DNA of 64,000 nucleotides from positions 434,001 through 498,000 of the forward strand of contig JHVP01000002.1 of the NCBI GenBank assembly GCA_000620205.1, in the 5' to 3' direction. The notes under the pieces were generated by a model. That model saw only the letters and a list, made by a program, of their open reading frames with translations, had not been told where the DNA came from and searched no databases. Each line of letters starts with the position of its first letter. The first letter of the stretch is position 1. Both the position numbers and the translations under genes were made by a program. Positions 31,934-41,661 of this stretch are shown here, in pieces. Source of the DNA: Geodermatophilaceae bacterium URHA0031 (GTDB lineage: Bacteria > Actinomycetota > Actinomycetes > Mycobacteriales > Geodermatophilaceae).

Positions 31934-32344
31934 TCAGCGGGCGGTCGTGACCCGCAGCTCGGTGAGCAGGCCGCGGATGCGCGTCTCGATCTCGTCCCGG
32001 ATCGGGCGGACGGACTCCACGCCCTTGCCGGCCGGGTCCTCCAGGTCCCAGTCCAGGTACCGCTTCCCGGGGAAGATCGGGCACGCGTCGCCGCAGCCCA
32101 TGGTGATCACCACGTCGGAGGCCTCCACGGCGTCCGTGGTGAGCACCTTCGGGCGCTGGTCGGAGATGTCGATGCCGACCTCGGCCATCGCGGCGACGGC
32201 AGCGGGGTTGACCTGGTCGCCGGGGAGCGACCCGGCGGAGCGCACCTCGACGGCGTTCCCAGCGAGGTGGCGCAGCCAGCCGGCTGCCATCTGGGACCGG
32301 CCGGCGTTGTGCACGCACACGAACAGGACGCTGGGGGTGCTCAC
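31934..32344 (-). CDS. arsC: Arsenate reductase, low-molecular-weight phosphatase fold
   Basis: 136 residues from GTG 32344 with an AGGAG ribosome-binding site. The catalytic loop CVHNAGRSQ (Cys10, Arg16) and the redox pair Cys84/Cys88 in MGCGDACP are all present, with DWDLEDP supplying the general acid Asp. This is the thioredoxin- or mycothiol-coupled ArsC type that reduces arsenate to arsenite. No arsR or arsenite pump is beside it, so it may serve background detoxification. Confidence 0.9.
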   Translation of the reverse strand: MSTPSVLFVCVHNAGRSQMAAGWLRHLAGNAVEVRSAGSLPGDQVNPAAVAAMAEVGIDISDQRPKVLTTDAVEASDVVITMGCGDACPIFPGKRYLDWDLEDPAGKGVESVRPIRDEIETRIRGLLTELRVTTAR

Positions 32345-32500
32345 GCGTTGCTCCTGGGGACGACGGGACGAGGACGGGGACCTCGATCGGCACGCTGGCA
32401 CCGTCGGCTCCACCGCGTCCAGTGCGTCGTCCAGGCCGGGGGCCCGGCGGCGGCGTCGCTCATCAGCAGCTGGTGCGGCGGGCGTCCGCCCCGCCGGGAC

Positions 32501-32522
32501 CCCGGCAGCCTGAGCTGCCGGG
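32501..32522 (-). terminator. Hairpin after the DUF6131-like gene
   Basis: 9-bp stem CCCGGCAGC/GCTGCCGGG with CTGA loop, 40 nt after the stop codon. Confidence 0.55.
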
Positions 32523-32562
32523 ACCCGGAGGTGGGAGGCGGGACGCTGCGTCCCCGCTCCGC

Positions 32563-32718
32563 TCAGTACCAGTGCTTGCGACCACCCACCGCGCGGCCGG
32601 CCGCGCCGAGCACCGCGAGGACGGCGCCGATGACCAGCAGGATGATGCCGATCGTCCACAGGACGGGGATGTTGAGCACGAAACCGAGCACGAGCAGGAT
32701 GATGCCGAGGACGATCAT
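32563..32718 (-). CDS. DUF6131-like small hydrophobic membrane protein
   Basis: 51 residues, MIVLGIILLVLGFVLNIPVL onward: two hydrophobic helices separated by a short turn and a basic end GRAVGGRKHWY. This matches the small actinobacterial DUF6131 family as I remember it; function unknown. The start at ATG 32718 is favoured by AGGAAGG just upstream; a longer frame to 32802 adds non-conserved residues. Confidence 0.8.
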   Translation of the reverse strand: MIVLGIILLVLGFVLNIPVLWTIGIILLVIGAVLAVLGAAGRAVGGRKHWY

Positions 32719-32882
32719 CTGGGGCCTTCCTGGTGGGAGATGGTGTTCCTGGTCACCATGCGTCACCGCCGAGCCCGACGTGATCACCCATTCGGGCGAC
32801 ATGGGCCGCTGATGCTGGATCGTGACCCCGGCGAGGCACCGGCCCCGGTCCTCCCGTGCGGTCCCACCGCCTCGGGGACCGC

Positions 32883-33665
32883 TCAGTGCTGCCGCTGGGG
32901 CGCCGCGGCGACCTCCACCCAGTCCAGGTGCTTGCCGGTGCGGCCGTGACCGGACGAGCGGCGCAGCACCCGGCGCAGCGCCCAGGGCAGCACGTGCTCG
33001 CGGTAGTAGCGGACCTCGGTGCCCAGCCGCCGGGTGTCCTCCGGGCCGGGGTCGACGACGTGCGCCGCGCCGGGGTGCCCCAGTGCGGCGAGGACCAGCC
33101 CGGCGACCCGGCGGTGACCGGCCGGCCCGAGGTGCAGCCGGTCCGGCGACCAGTACTCGGGACGGCGCAGCTCCTCGTCACCGAACGCGTCGACGAACAG
33201 GACGTCGTGCCGCGCCGCCAGCTCGGCGGCCGCGGCGGTCAGCGCCACACCGCTGCGGTGCATCATGCTGCCGAACGGCAGGCGTGCGGTGGGGTCGGCC
33301 CCGCTCAGCAGCACCAGCCGGACGCCGGCCTCCTCGCACCGCAGGAGCGCCTGCTCGGTGAGCCCGGCCAGCCGGTCCACGTCGCAGCCGGGCCGCATCA
33401 TGTCGTTGCCCCCGCCGTTGAGCGTGATCAGCGTCGGCGCCGGGCTCAACGCGAGCGCCGCTTCCAGCTGGTCGCTGACCACCGGGGCGAGCAGTCGGCC
33501 GCGGACCGCGAGGTTGGCGTAGTGCACCGGCTGGTCCGACGTCGCGGCCAGCCCGGCCGCCACCAGGTCGGCCCAGCCACGCACCGAGCCGTCGGGGAGC
33601 TCGTCCCCCAGGCCCTCGGTGAAGCTGTCCCCGATGGCCACGTACCGCACCCCGTCGCTCCGCAC
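32883..33665 (-). CDS. SGNH/GDSL-family hydrolase
   Basis: 260 residues from GTG 33665. SGNH blocks in order: GDSFTEGLGDELPDG (catalytic Ser14), a Gly-containing ANLAVRGR, LNGGGNDMM (Asn) and DRLHLGPAGH (Asp/His). The first ~200 residues are the hydrolase; the rest is a basic tail. No signal peptide, so an intracellular esterase or lipase-like enzyme; substrate unknown. The GTG is exactly 6 nt after a TANNNT element, indicating a leaderless mRNA. Confidence 0.85.
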   Translation of the reverse strand: MRSDGVRYVAIGDSFTEGLGDELPDGSVRGWADLVAAGLAATSDQPVHYANLAVRGRLLAPVVSDQLEAALALSPAPTLITLNGGGNDMMRPGCDVDRLAGLTEQALLRCEEAGVRLVLLSGADPTARLPFGSMMHRSGVALTAAAAELAARHDVLFVDAFGDEELRRPEYWSPDRLHLGPAGHRRVAGLVLAALGHPGAAHVVDPGPEDTRRLGTEVRYYREHVLPWALRRVLRRSSGHGRTGKHLDWVEVAAAPQRQH

Positions 33666-33671
33666 CCCCGC

Positions 33672-33677
33672 AGCGTA
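33672..33677 (-). promoter_or_regulatory. -10 element for the leaderless SGNH hydrolase transcript
   Basis: TACGCT on the minus strand ends 6 nt before GTG 33665, with GCGGGG between. Confidence 0.55.
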
Positions 33678-33713
33678 GGAACGTCGCGGCGTGCAACGAG
33701 GTCGGGCCCCTGG

Positions 33714-34583
33714 CTACCGGCCGAGCTCGCGGGCCATCTGCTGCAGCCGGGCGATCCGCTCCGCCATCGGCGGGTGGGTGGCGAACATCGAGGCCATCCC
33801 CTGGCCACGGAACGGGTTGGCGATCATCAGGTGGCTCTGGGTCACCAGCCGGTCGTCCTGGGGCAGCGGCCGCGCGGCGACGCCGCGCTCGAGCTTCGCC
33901 AGGGCACTGGCCAGCGCCAGCGGGTCGTGCGACAGCTGCGCCCCCGAGGCATCGGCCTGGTACTCCCGGCTGCGGCTCACCGCCATCTGCACCAGCCCGG
34001 CCGCGACCGGGCCGAGGACGACCAGCAGCAGACCGCCGAGCGCGCCGCCGCCCTCCCGGTCGTCGGAGCGCCCACCGAACAGCGACGCGAACATCGCCAT
34101 GTGCGCCAGGTAGGTGATCACCGTGGCCATCGCGCCGGCGACCGAGCTGATCAGGATGTCCCGGTTGTAGACGTGCGAGAGCTCGTGGGCCAGCACGCCG
34201 CGCAGCTCACGACGGTCCAGCAGCTCGAGGATCCCCTGGGTGCAGCAGACCGCGGCGTTGCGCGGGTTGCGGCCGGTGGCGAAGGCGTTGGGCTGGCTGG
34301 TCGGGCTGACGTAGAGCCGCGGCATGGGCTGGCGGGCCTCGGTGGCCAGCTCCCGCACGATCGCGTACAGCTGCGGCGCCTGCGTCTCGGTGACCGGGAA
34401 GGCGCGCATGGCCCGCAGCGCCAGCTTGTCGGAGTTGAAGTACGCCCAGCCGTTCACGCCGAGCGCGACCACCAGGGCGATGACCAGCCCGCCCCGGCCG
34501 AAGAAGCTGCCGACCAGGAGGATGACGCCCGCCATGAGGCCGAGCAGCACCGCGGTCTTCAGACCGTTGTTCCACCGTTGCAC
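33714..34583 (-). CDS. htpX: HtpX-type membrane zinc protease
   Basis: 289 residues from GTG 34583, giving [19 protein letters not shown], the usual start of HtpX and its usual length. Upstream in-frame sequence is not HtpX-like. Two N-terminal membrane helices, zinc motif [10 protein letters not shown] near residue 150, two more helices, and [12 protein letters not shown] carrying the third zinc ligand. HtpX acts in membrane-protein quality control. It is divergent from korA. Confidence 0.92.
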   Translation of the reverse strand: MQRWNNGLKTAVLLGLMAGVILLVGSFFGRGGLVIALVVALGVNGWAYFNSDKLALRAMRAFPVTETQAPQLYAIVRELATEARQPMPRLYVSPTSQPNAFATGRNPRNAAVCCTQGILELLDRRELRGVLAHELSHVYNRDILISSVAGAMATVITYLAHMAMFASLFGGRSDDREGGGALGGLLLVVLGPVAAGLVQMAVSRSREYQADASGAQLSHDPLALASALAKLERGVAARPLPQDDRLVTQSHLMIANPFRGQGMASMFATHPPMAERIARLQQMARELGR

Positions 34584-34713
34584 GCCGGTTAGAACGTGGT
34601 CGGACCAGCCGCCGTTCCCCTGACCAGGGTCCCCGCCGCCACCGGGGCAAGGGGACCCTGTGTGGGTTGCCTCACGTTCCCCCGCTCGCCGGTCGGACCC
34701 CGCCGGCCGCACG

Positions 34714-34719
34714 TAACCT
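34714..34719 (+). promoter_or_regulatory. -10 element of korAB
   Basis: TAACCT (TANNNT), predicted start near 34726, just before the GGAGGT ribosome-binding site (34728-34733), which lies 9 nt before ATG 34743. No convincing -35. Confidence 0.45.
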
Positions 34720-34742
34720 GACCGGTCGGAGGTACCTCACAG

Positions 34743-36748
34743 ATGACTGGCACGAACACCGGAATCAGCCCCGCCGAGAGCGGCGTTGCCACCGACATGG
34801 ACCGCGCAGCCCACAGCTCTGCCCCTGGTGGCCTGGTCAAGAGCGTCGTCGAGCTCGACCGTGTCGTCATCCGGCTGGCCGGCGACTCCGGGGACGGCAT
34901 GCAGCTGACCGGCGGCCGCTTCACCAGCGAGACCGCCAGCTTCGGCAACGACCTGTCGACCCTGCCCAACTTCCCCGCCGAGATCCGGGCACCAACGGGG
35001 ACCCTGCCGGGTGTCAGCTCCTTCCAGCTGCACTTCGCCGACCACGACATCATGACGCCGGGTGACGCACCTGACGTCCTGGTCGTGATGAACCCGGCGG
35101 CACTGAAGGCCAACCTCGTCGACCTCCCCGGCGGCGGCCTGCTCATCGCCGACTCCGACGAGTTCACCCCGCGCAACCTGGCCAAGGTGGGTTACGCGTC
35201 CAACCCGCTCGAGGACGGCTCGCTGGACAAGTGGCAGCTGGTCAGCGTGCCGCTGACCTCGATGACCACCGACGCGCTCGCCGACTCCGGCCTGGGCAAG
35301 AAGGAGGCCGAGCGGAGCAAGAACATGTTCACCCTCGGCCTGCTGAGCTGGATGTACCACCGGCCCACCGAGGGCACGATCCGGTTCCTCGAGCGCCAGT
35401 TCCGCCGCAAGCCGCAGATCGCCGCGGCCAACATCGCCGCGTTCCGCGCCGGCTTCAACTACGGCGAGACGACGGAGGCCTTCGCGGTCTCCTACGAGGT
35501 CAAGCCCGCCCCGATGGCCCCGGGCAGGTACCGGCACATCTCCGGGAACCAGGCGCTGGCCTACGGGATCGTCGCCGCCGGGCAGCGCTCGGGCCTGCCG
35601 GTGTTCCTCGGCGCCTACCCGATCACCCCGGCCAGCGACATCCTGCACGAGCTGTCCAAGCACAAGTCCTTCGGCGTGCGCACCTTCCAGGCCGAGGACG
35701 AGATCGCCGGGATCGGTGCCGCGCTCGGCGCCTCCTTCGGCGGCGCGCTCGGCGTGACGACGACGTCCGGGCCGGGTGTCGCCCTCAAGGCCGAGACCAT
35801 CGGCCTGGCCGTGATGACCGAGCTGCCGCTGCTCATCGTCGACGTGCAGCGTGGTGGCCCGTCGACCGGTCTGCCCACCAAGACCGAGCAGTCCGACCTG
35901 CTGCAGGCGCTGTTCGGCCGCAACGGCGAGGCCCCGGTCCCGGTGATCGCGCCGCGCTCCCCCGGCGACTGCTTCGACGCCGCGCTGGAGGCGACCCGGA
36001 TCGCGCTCACCTACCGGACGCCGGTCATCCTGCTGTCGGACGGGTACCTGGCCAACGGCGCCGAGCCGTGGTCGATCCCGGCCGTGGACGAGCTGCCCGA
36101 CCTGCGGGTGGAGTTCGCGACCGCGCCCAACGGCAGCGCCGAGGACGGCACCGAGGGCCAGTTCCTGCCCTACCTGCGGGACCCGGAGACGCTGGCCCGC
36201 CCCTGGGCGCTCCCGGGCACCGCCGGGCTGCAGCACCGGATCGGTGGGCTGGAGAAGGCCGACAGGACCGGCAACATCTCCTACGACCCCGCCAACCACG
36301 ACTTCATGACCCGCACCCGGCAGGCGAAGATCGACGGCATCGCGGCGTCGATCCCGGCCACCGAGGTCGACGACCCGGACGGGGACGCGACGGTCGCCGT
36401 CATCGGCTGGGGCTCCACCTACGGCCCCATCGGCGCCGCGTGCCGGCGGATCCGCGCCTCCGGCCGGTCGGTCGCCCAGGTGCACCTGCGCCACCTCAAC
36501 CCGCTGCCGGCCGACCTGGGCGACATCCTGGCGCGCTACGACCAGGTCGTCTGCCCCGAGATGAACCTCGGCCAGCTGGCCCTCCTGCTGCGGGCGAAGT
36601 ACCTGATCGACGTGCACAGCCACACCCAGGTCCGGGGGCTGCCCTTCCGGGCGGCTGAGCTGGCCGCCGTGCTCCAGGACGTCATCGACAGCACCGGAAC
36701 CACCCCCACCGCGGCCCCGCTCGAGGCCGCCTCGAACGGAGCAGTCCT

Positions 36749-36752
<4 letters not shown>
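34743..36752 (+). CDS. korA: 2-oxoacid:ferredoxin oxidoreductase, alpha (gamma-alpha fusion) subunit
   Basis: 669 residues. The fused gamma domain comes first (IRLAGDSGDGMQLTGGRF at ~45, then FPAEIRAP). From ~265 comes the pyrimidine-binding alpha domain (GNQALAYG, AYPITPASDI, FQAEDEIAGIGAALGASF, TSGPG). With KorB it performs CoA-dependent oxidative decarboxylation of 2-oxoglutarate (or a related 2-oxoacid) with ferredoxin as acceptor, a route that can replace or bypass 2-oxoglutarate dehydrogenase in actinobacteria. The stop overlaps the korB start by 4 nt. Confidence 0.92.
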
Positions 36753-37852
<1,100 letters not shown>

Positions 37853-37865
37853 CGCTGAGCGGACG

Positions 37866-37902
37866 CCAGTGGCCCAGCACCCCTCGGGTGCTGGGCCACT
37901 GG
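37866..37902 (+). terminator. Terminator of korAB
   Basis: Perfect 17-bp stem (CCAGTGGCCCAGCACCC / complement) with a 3-nt loop, 13 nt after the korB stop; the strongest hairpin in the window. Confidence 0.85.
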
Positions 37903-37940
37903 TGTTCCGCGGCCGGGCGCGCATCCGTGAGGATGGCGGC

Positions 37941-39269
37941 ATGAGCGTGCTGCACGACCGGCTCGGGCGGTTGGCCGCCGATGTCGTGCTGGGTACCCGG
38001 ATCGGGGCGATGCGGGCCGGCGGACTGGCCCTCGCGGTGCGCGGGGACCGGGTCGCCCGGCTCCTGCACCGACCCTGGCGGCTGGACCCCTACCCGGTCT
38101 ACTCCGAGCTGCGGGCGGCCCAGACCCGTGCCGGCGGCGGCCCGGTGCGCAGCCGCGTCGGGATCACGGCGCTGGCTACGCGCGCCTCCTGCGAGGCGGT
38201 GCTGCGCGACCGCCGGTTCGGCGTGCAGCCCGCCGGTGACGGGAGCCGGCTGGGCGGGAAGGCGGCCGAGACTGCGGACGGCGGCTCGCTGCTGGAGCCG
38301 CTGGACCTGCCGCTGCTGATCACCGACCCGCCCGACCACACCCGGCTCCGGCGGCTGGCCCAGCCGGCGTTCGCTCCCCGCCGACTGGCGCACTACCGCA
38401 CGGTCGCCGAGCGGGTGACCGACGGGCTGCTCGACGCCGCGCTGGCGCGCAGCCGGCAGGAGGGCCGGTTCGACCTGGTGCGGGACCTGGCGTCGCCGCT
38501 GCCCATCGCGGTCATCTCGGCCCTGCTCGACGTCCCTGAGGTCGACAGCGAGCGGTTCGCCCGCTGGGGCCGGGCACTCGGCTCCGCGCTGGACGGCGTC
38601 CGCTCCCCCGCCCACGCGCGGGAGCTGGCCGCGGCCCGGACCGCCCTGCGGTCACTGCTGACCGGCCTGCTGGAGCAGCGGCGGACCGAACCGGGCGAGG
38701 ACGTCCTGTCCGCCCTGGCCACCGCGGTCGACGGCGACGGCGCGACCGCGGACGAGGCCCTGGCGCTGGCCCAGCTGCTGCTGGTGGCCGGCTTCGAGAC
38801 CACGACGAACCTGATCGGCAGCGCCGTGCAGGCGATGCAACGCACGCCCGGGCAGTGGGCCGCCCTCATCGAGGACCCTGGGCTGGCGGCCGCAGCGGTG
38901 GAGGAGACGCTGCGCTTCGACCCGCCGGTGCAGCTCACCGCCCGGTTCGCGCACGAGGACCTCGAGGTGGACGGCGCCCGGCTGCGCCGGGACAGCGGCG
39001 TCCTCGTGCTGCTCGCGGCGGCCAACCGCGACCCGGCGGTGCACCCCGACCCGGACCGGTTCGACCTGCACCGCGAGCAGGCGGCCCGGCACCTCGCGTT
39101 CTCCGGCGGGGTGCACTACTGCCTGGGCGCACCGCTGGCCCGGCTGGAGGGCGAGGTGGCGCTGCGCGTGCTGGCGGAGCGGGCGCCGCGGCTGCGCCTG
39201 GCCGGTCGCCCGGTGCCCCGGATCGCGACGGTGCTGCGCGGGCCGCTCAGCCTGCCGGTGACGGCCTGA
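37941..39269 (+). CDS. Cytochrome P450
   Basis: 442 residues from ATG 37941; the frame stays open further back, but that part is the korB terminator. Soluble bacterial P450: I-helix LLVAGFETTTN, K-helix ExxR in VEETLR, heme-binding FSGGVHYCLGAPLAR with Cys394. Substrate unknown; no ferredoxin or reductase gene is adjacent. Its stop is 6 bp from the convergent stop of the lipoprotein gene. GAGGAT lies 6 nt before ATG, a weak ribosome-binding site or -10. Confidence 0.92.
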   Translation: MSVLHDRLGRLAADVVLGTRIGAMRAGGLALAVRGDRVARLLHRPWRLDPYPVYSELRAAQTRAGGGPVRSRVGITALATRASCEAVLRDRRFGVQPAGDGSRLGGKAAETADGGSLLEPLDLPLLITDPPDHTRLRRLAQPAFAPRRLAHYRTVAERVTDGLLDAALARSRQEGRFDLVRDLASPLPIAVISALLDVPEVDSERFARWGRALGSALDGVRSPAHARELAAARTALRSLLTGLLEQRRTEPGEDVLSALATAVDGDGATADEALALAQLLLVAGFETTTNLIGSAVQAMQRTPGQWAALIEDPGLAAAAVEETLRFDPPVQLTARFAHEDLEVDGARLRRDSGVLVLLAAANRDPAVHPDPDRFDLHREQAARHLAFSGGVHYCLGAPLARLEGEVALRVLAERAPRLRLAGRPVPRIATVLRGPLSLPVTA

Positions 39270-39275
39270 CGGGCA

Positions 39276-40514
39276 TCAGCCCCGCGGCGTCACCCTCAGC
39301 AGCAGGTCCTCGCCGTCGCCGTTGTCGGTGGTGAGGTACAGCGCGCCGTCCGATCCCTGCACCGGGGAGCGGACCCGGCCGTAGGAGTCCTCCAGCTCCG
39401 GCACCCGGAACTGCTCGACCAGCCGCCCCGAGTCGTCGATGCGCAGCCCGAGCACCCCGGTGTCCTTCTGCACGCCGACCAGCAGCACCCCGGCGTAGCC
39501 ACCCCAGGCGGCCCCGTCCAGGAAGGTCGCGCCGCTGGTGGCGATCGTCGGGTCCCCGGAGGACCACACGGCGGGGATCGCGCCCGGGATGTCCAGGTCG
39601 GTCATCGGCACGCTCTCGTCGTAGCTGCCCTCGGGGCCGGGAGGCGCGCCGTCCGGGTCGTAGCCGTAGTTGCCGCCGGCGACCGACCGGTTGACCTCGT
39701 CGTCCCGGTCGGTGCCCTGCTCCACCGTGTACACCTGCTGCGTCCCCGGCTGGGTCGCGATGCCCTGCACGTTCCGGTGCCCGTAGCTCCAGATGAACCG
39801 GGTGGTCGGGTCGTCGGCGTCCAGGAACGGGTTGCCGGCCGACGGCCGCCCGGTCCGCGGGTCGATCCGCAGCACCTTCCCGGCCAGCGTGCCGAGGTCC
39901 TGCGGGTTGCTGCCCACCGCGTTGTCGCCGGTGCCGATCAGCAGCTGACCGGTCGGGTCGAACCGTGGGCGGCAGCCGCCGTGCCGACCGCTGCCCTGGT
40001 TGACCGGGATGCCGCCGAGCAGCGGGTCGGCGACCCGGGTCGCCGACGTCCAGCCCTCGTCGACGGTCCAGGCGATGACCTGGATCTCGGCGTCGCCGTC
40101 CTCCTCGACGCCCTGGCAGGTGTAGAAGCGCCGGTCGTCGGCGAAGGCGGGGTCGAGCACCAGGCCCATCAGGCCCGTCTCCCCGGTGGCGAAGAGGTCG
40201 TCGAGGTCGGCGTCCACCGACCGGACCGATCCGTCGGGACGGACGGCGGTGAACCCGCCACCGCGCTCGTCGACGAGCAGCGTCCCGTCCGGCGCCTGCG
40301 CCACGTCCCACGGGTGGTCCAGGCCGTCGGCGAGCACCTGCACGTCGAGCGCCGGGACGCCGGCCGTCGACGAGGGCTGCGCGCTGTCCGGGACGTCGGT
40401 GGCCGCCTCGTCGCCCTCCGCGCCGGGAGCACTGCAACCGGCCAGCAGGAGCGAGCACAGCACCATGGCCCCGATGCAGGGCCCCGGCACGAGCTCGCGA
40501 GTGCTGGGGGGCAT
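39276..40514 (-). CDS. Glucose/sorbosone dehydrogenase-like (PQQ-type beta-propeller) lipoprotein
   Basis: 412 residues with a lipoprotein signal (LLLAGCSAP) and then a six-bladed GSDH-type propeller: LDHPWDVAQAPDG, GLMGLVLDPAFADDRRFY, LLIGTGDNA, GKVLRIDP, YGHRNVQGIA, VEQGTDRDDEVN. The family includes PQQ-dependent soluble sugar dehydrogenases, but many actinobacterial members have no proven cofactor. Extracellular, membrane-anchored. It follows the polyprenyl synthase by 12 nt with an AAGGA ribosome-binding site, so it forms the 3' end of that transcript. Confidence 0.85.
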   Translation of the reverse strand: MPPSTRELVPGPCIGAMVLCSLLLAGCSAPGAEGDEAATDVPDSAQPSSTAGVPALDVQVLADGLDHPWDVAQAPDGTLLVDERGGGFTAVRPDGSVRSVDADLDDLFATGETGLMGLVLDPAFADDRRFYTCQGVEEDGDAEIQVIAWTVDEGWTSATRVADPLLGGIPVNQGSGRHGGCRPRFDPTGQLLIGTGDNAVGSNPQDLGTLAGKVLRIDPRTGRPSAGNPFLDADDPTTRFIWSYGHRNVQGIATQPGTQQVYTVEQGTDRDDEVNRSVAGGNYGYDPDGAPPGPEGSYDESVPMTDLDIPGAIPAVWSSGDPTIATSGATFLDGAAWGGYAGVLLVGVQKDTGVLGLRIDDSGRLVEQFRVPELEDSYGRVRSPVQGSDGALYLTTDNGDGEDLLLRVTPRG

Positions 40515-40526
40515 CGGGGTCCTTGC

Positions 40527-41600
40527 TCAGCTGGTGCGGGTGACCACGTAGGTGCACAGCGCGGCCAGCGCGTCGCGCACCGGGCCGTCCGGGACGGCGT
40601 CCAGCCGGGCACGGGCCCGGTCCGCGTAGTCGCCCAGCACCCCGGTGGCCCGGGCCAGCGACTGCGACCGGCGCAGCAGCTCGAGGGCCTCGGCGTGCTC
40701 GGCCTCGTCGACGACCGGTCCGGCGACGAGCTCCCGCAGCCGGGCCTCGGCCGGGTCGTCCCCGGCCAGCGCGAACAGCACCGGCAGGGTGGCGATCCCC
40801 TCCCGCAGGTCGGTGCCCGGCGACTTCCCGGACGTCCCGCCCTCGCTCACGATGTCGATCAGGTCGTCGGAGAGCTGGAAGGCGACGCCGAACTCCTCGC
40901 CGAAGGAGGTCAGCGCGGTCACCGTCTGCGGTTGGACGCCCGCGAAGGCGGCGCCGAAGCGGGCCGAGGTGGCGACCAGCGAGCCGGTCTTGTCGGCCAG
41001 CACGCCGAGGTAGTGGTCCACCGGGTCCTCGCCGGGGCGGGCGCCGATGGTCTCCCGGAGCTGACCGATCACGAGCCGCTCGAAGGTCTGCGCCTGCACC
41101 CGCACGGCGTCGGGACCGAGGTCGGCGAGCAGGTCCGACGCGCGGGCGAAGAGCAGGTCGCCGGTGAGGATGGCGACGCTGTTGCTCCACCGGCTGTTGG
41201 CGCTGGGGGCTCCGCGGCGCACGGACGCCTCGTCCATCACGTCGTCGTGGTACAGCGTGGCCAGGTGGGTGAGCTCGCAGACCACGGCCGCCTGGACCAC
41301 CTCGGGGGCGTCGGCGTCACCGAGCTGGGCGGCGAGCAGGGCGAGCATCGGGCGCAGCCGTTTGCCACCGGCGGCCATCAGGTGACCGGCCGCCTCGTTG
41401 ATGAACGCGTGGTCACTGGTGACCGCGGTGCCCAGCGACGCCTCCACCCGGGCCATGCCCTCGGCCAGCGCGTCCCCCAGCTCGCCCTCGGGCAGCCAGG
41501 GCCCGATGGTCGAGGCGGGCGTGGAAGGCCGGCGCAACGGTGTCTCCTGGTGGTCAGTGCGTCCGCGGGCCCGGGGGCTGGTGGTACCGGCTCCGGTCAT
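40527..41600 (-). CDS. All-trans polyprenyl diphosphate synthase (menaquinone side chain)
   Basis: 357 residues from ATG 41600. Both aspartate-rich motifs are present: HDDVMDEASVRR near residue 120 and QLSDDLIDIV near 250, plus GGKRLRPML. It builds the polyprenyl chain (HepT/octaprenyl type) attached to menaquinone; chain length cannot be told reliably by eye. It starts 61 nt after the nuoN stop. TATCTT lies 9 nt before ATG, so an extra promoter is possible, but read-through from nuo is likely. Confidence 0.85.
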   Translation of the reverse strand: MTGAGTTSPRARGRTDHQETPLRRPSTPASTIGPWLPEGELGDALAEGMARVEASLGTAVTSDHAFINEAAGHLMAAGGKRLRPMLALLAAQLGDADAPEVVQAAVVCELTHLATLYHDDVMDEASVRRGAPSANSRWSNSVAILTGDLLFARASDLLADLGPDAVRVQAQTFERLVIGQLRETIGARPGEDPVDHYLGVLADKTGSLVATSARFGAAFAGVQPQTVTALTSFGEEFGVAFQLSDDLIDIVSEGGTSGKSPGTDLREGIATLPVLFALAGDDPAEARLRELVAGPVVDEAEHAEALELLRRSQSLARATGVLGDYADRARARLDAVPDGPVRDALAALCTYVVTRTS

Positions 41601-41661
41601 CAACCGCTGAAGATACAGCCCGTCGTCGCGGGCCCTCACCGACGACCTCCGGGCAGGCGGC

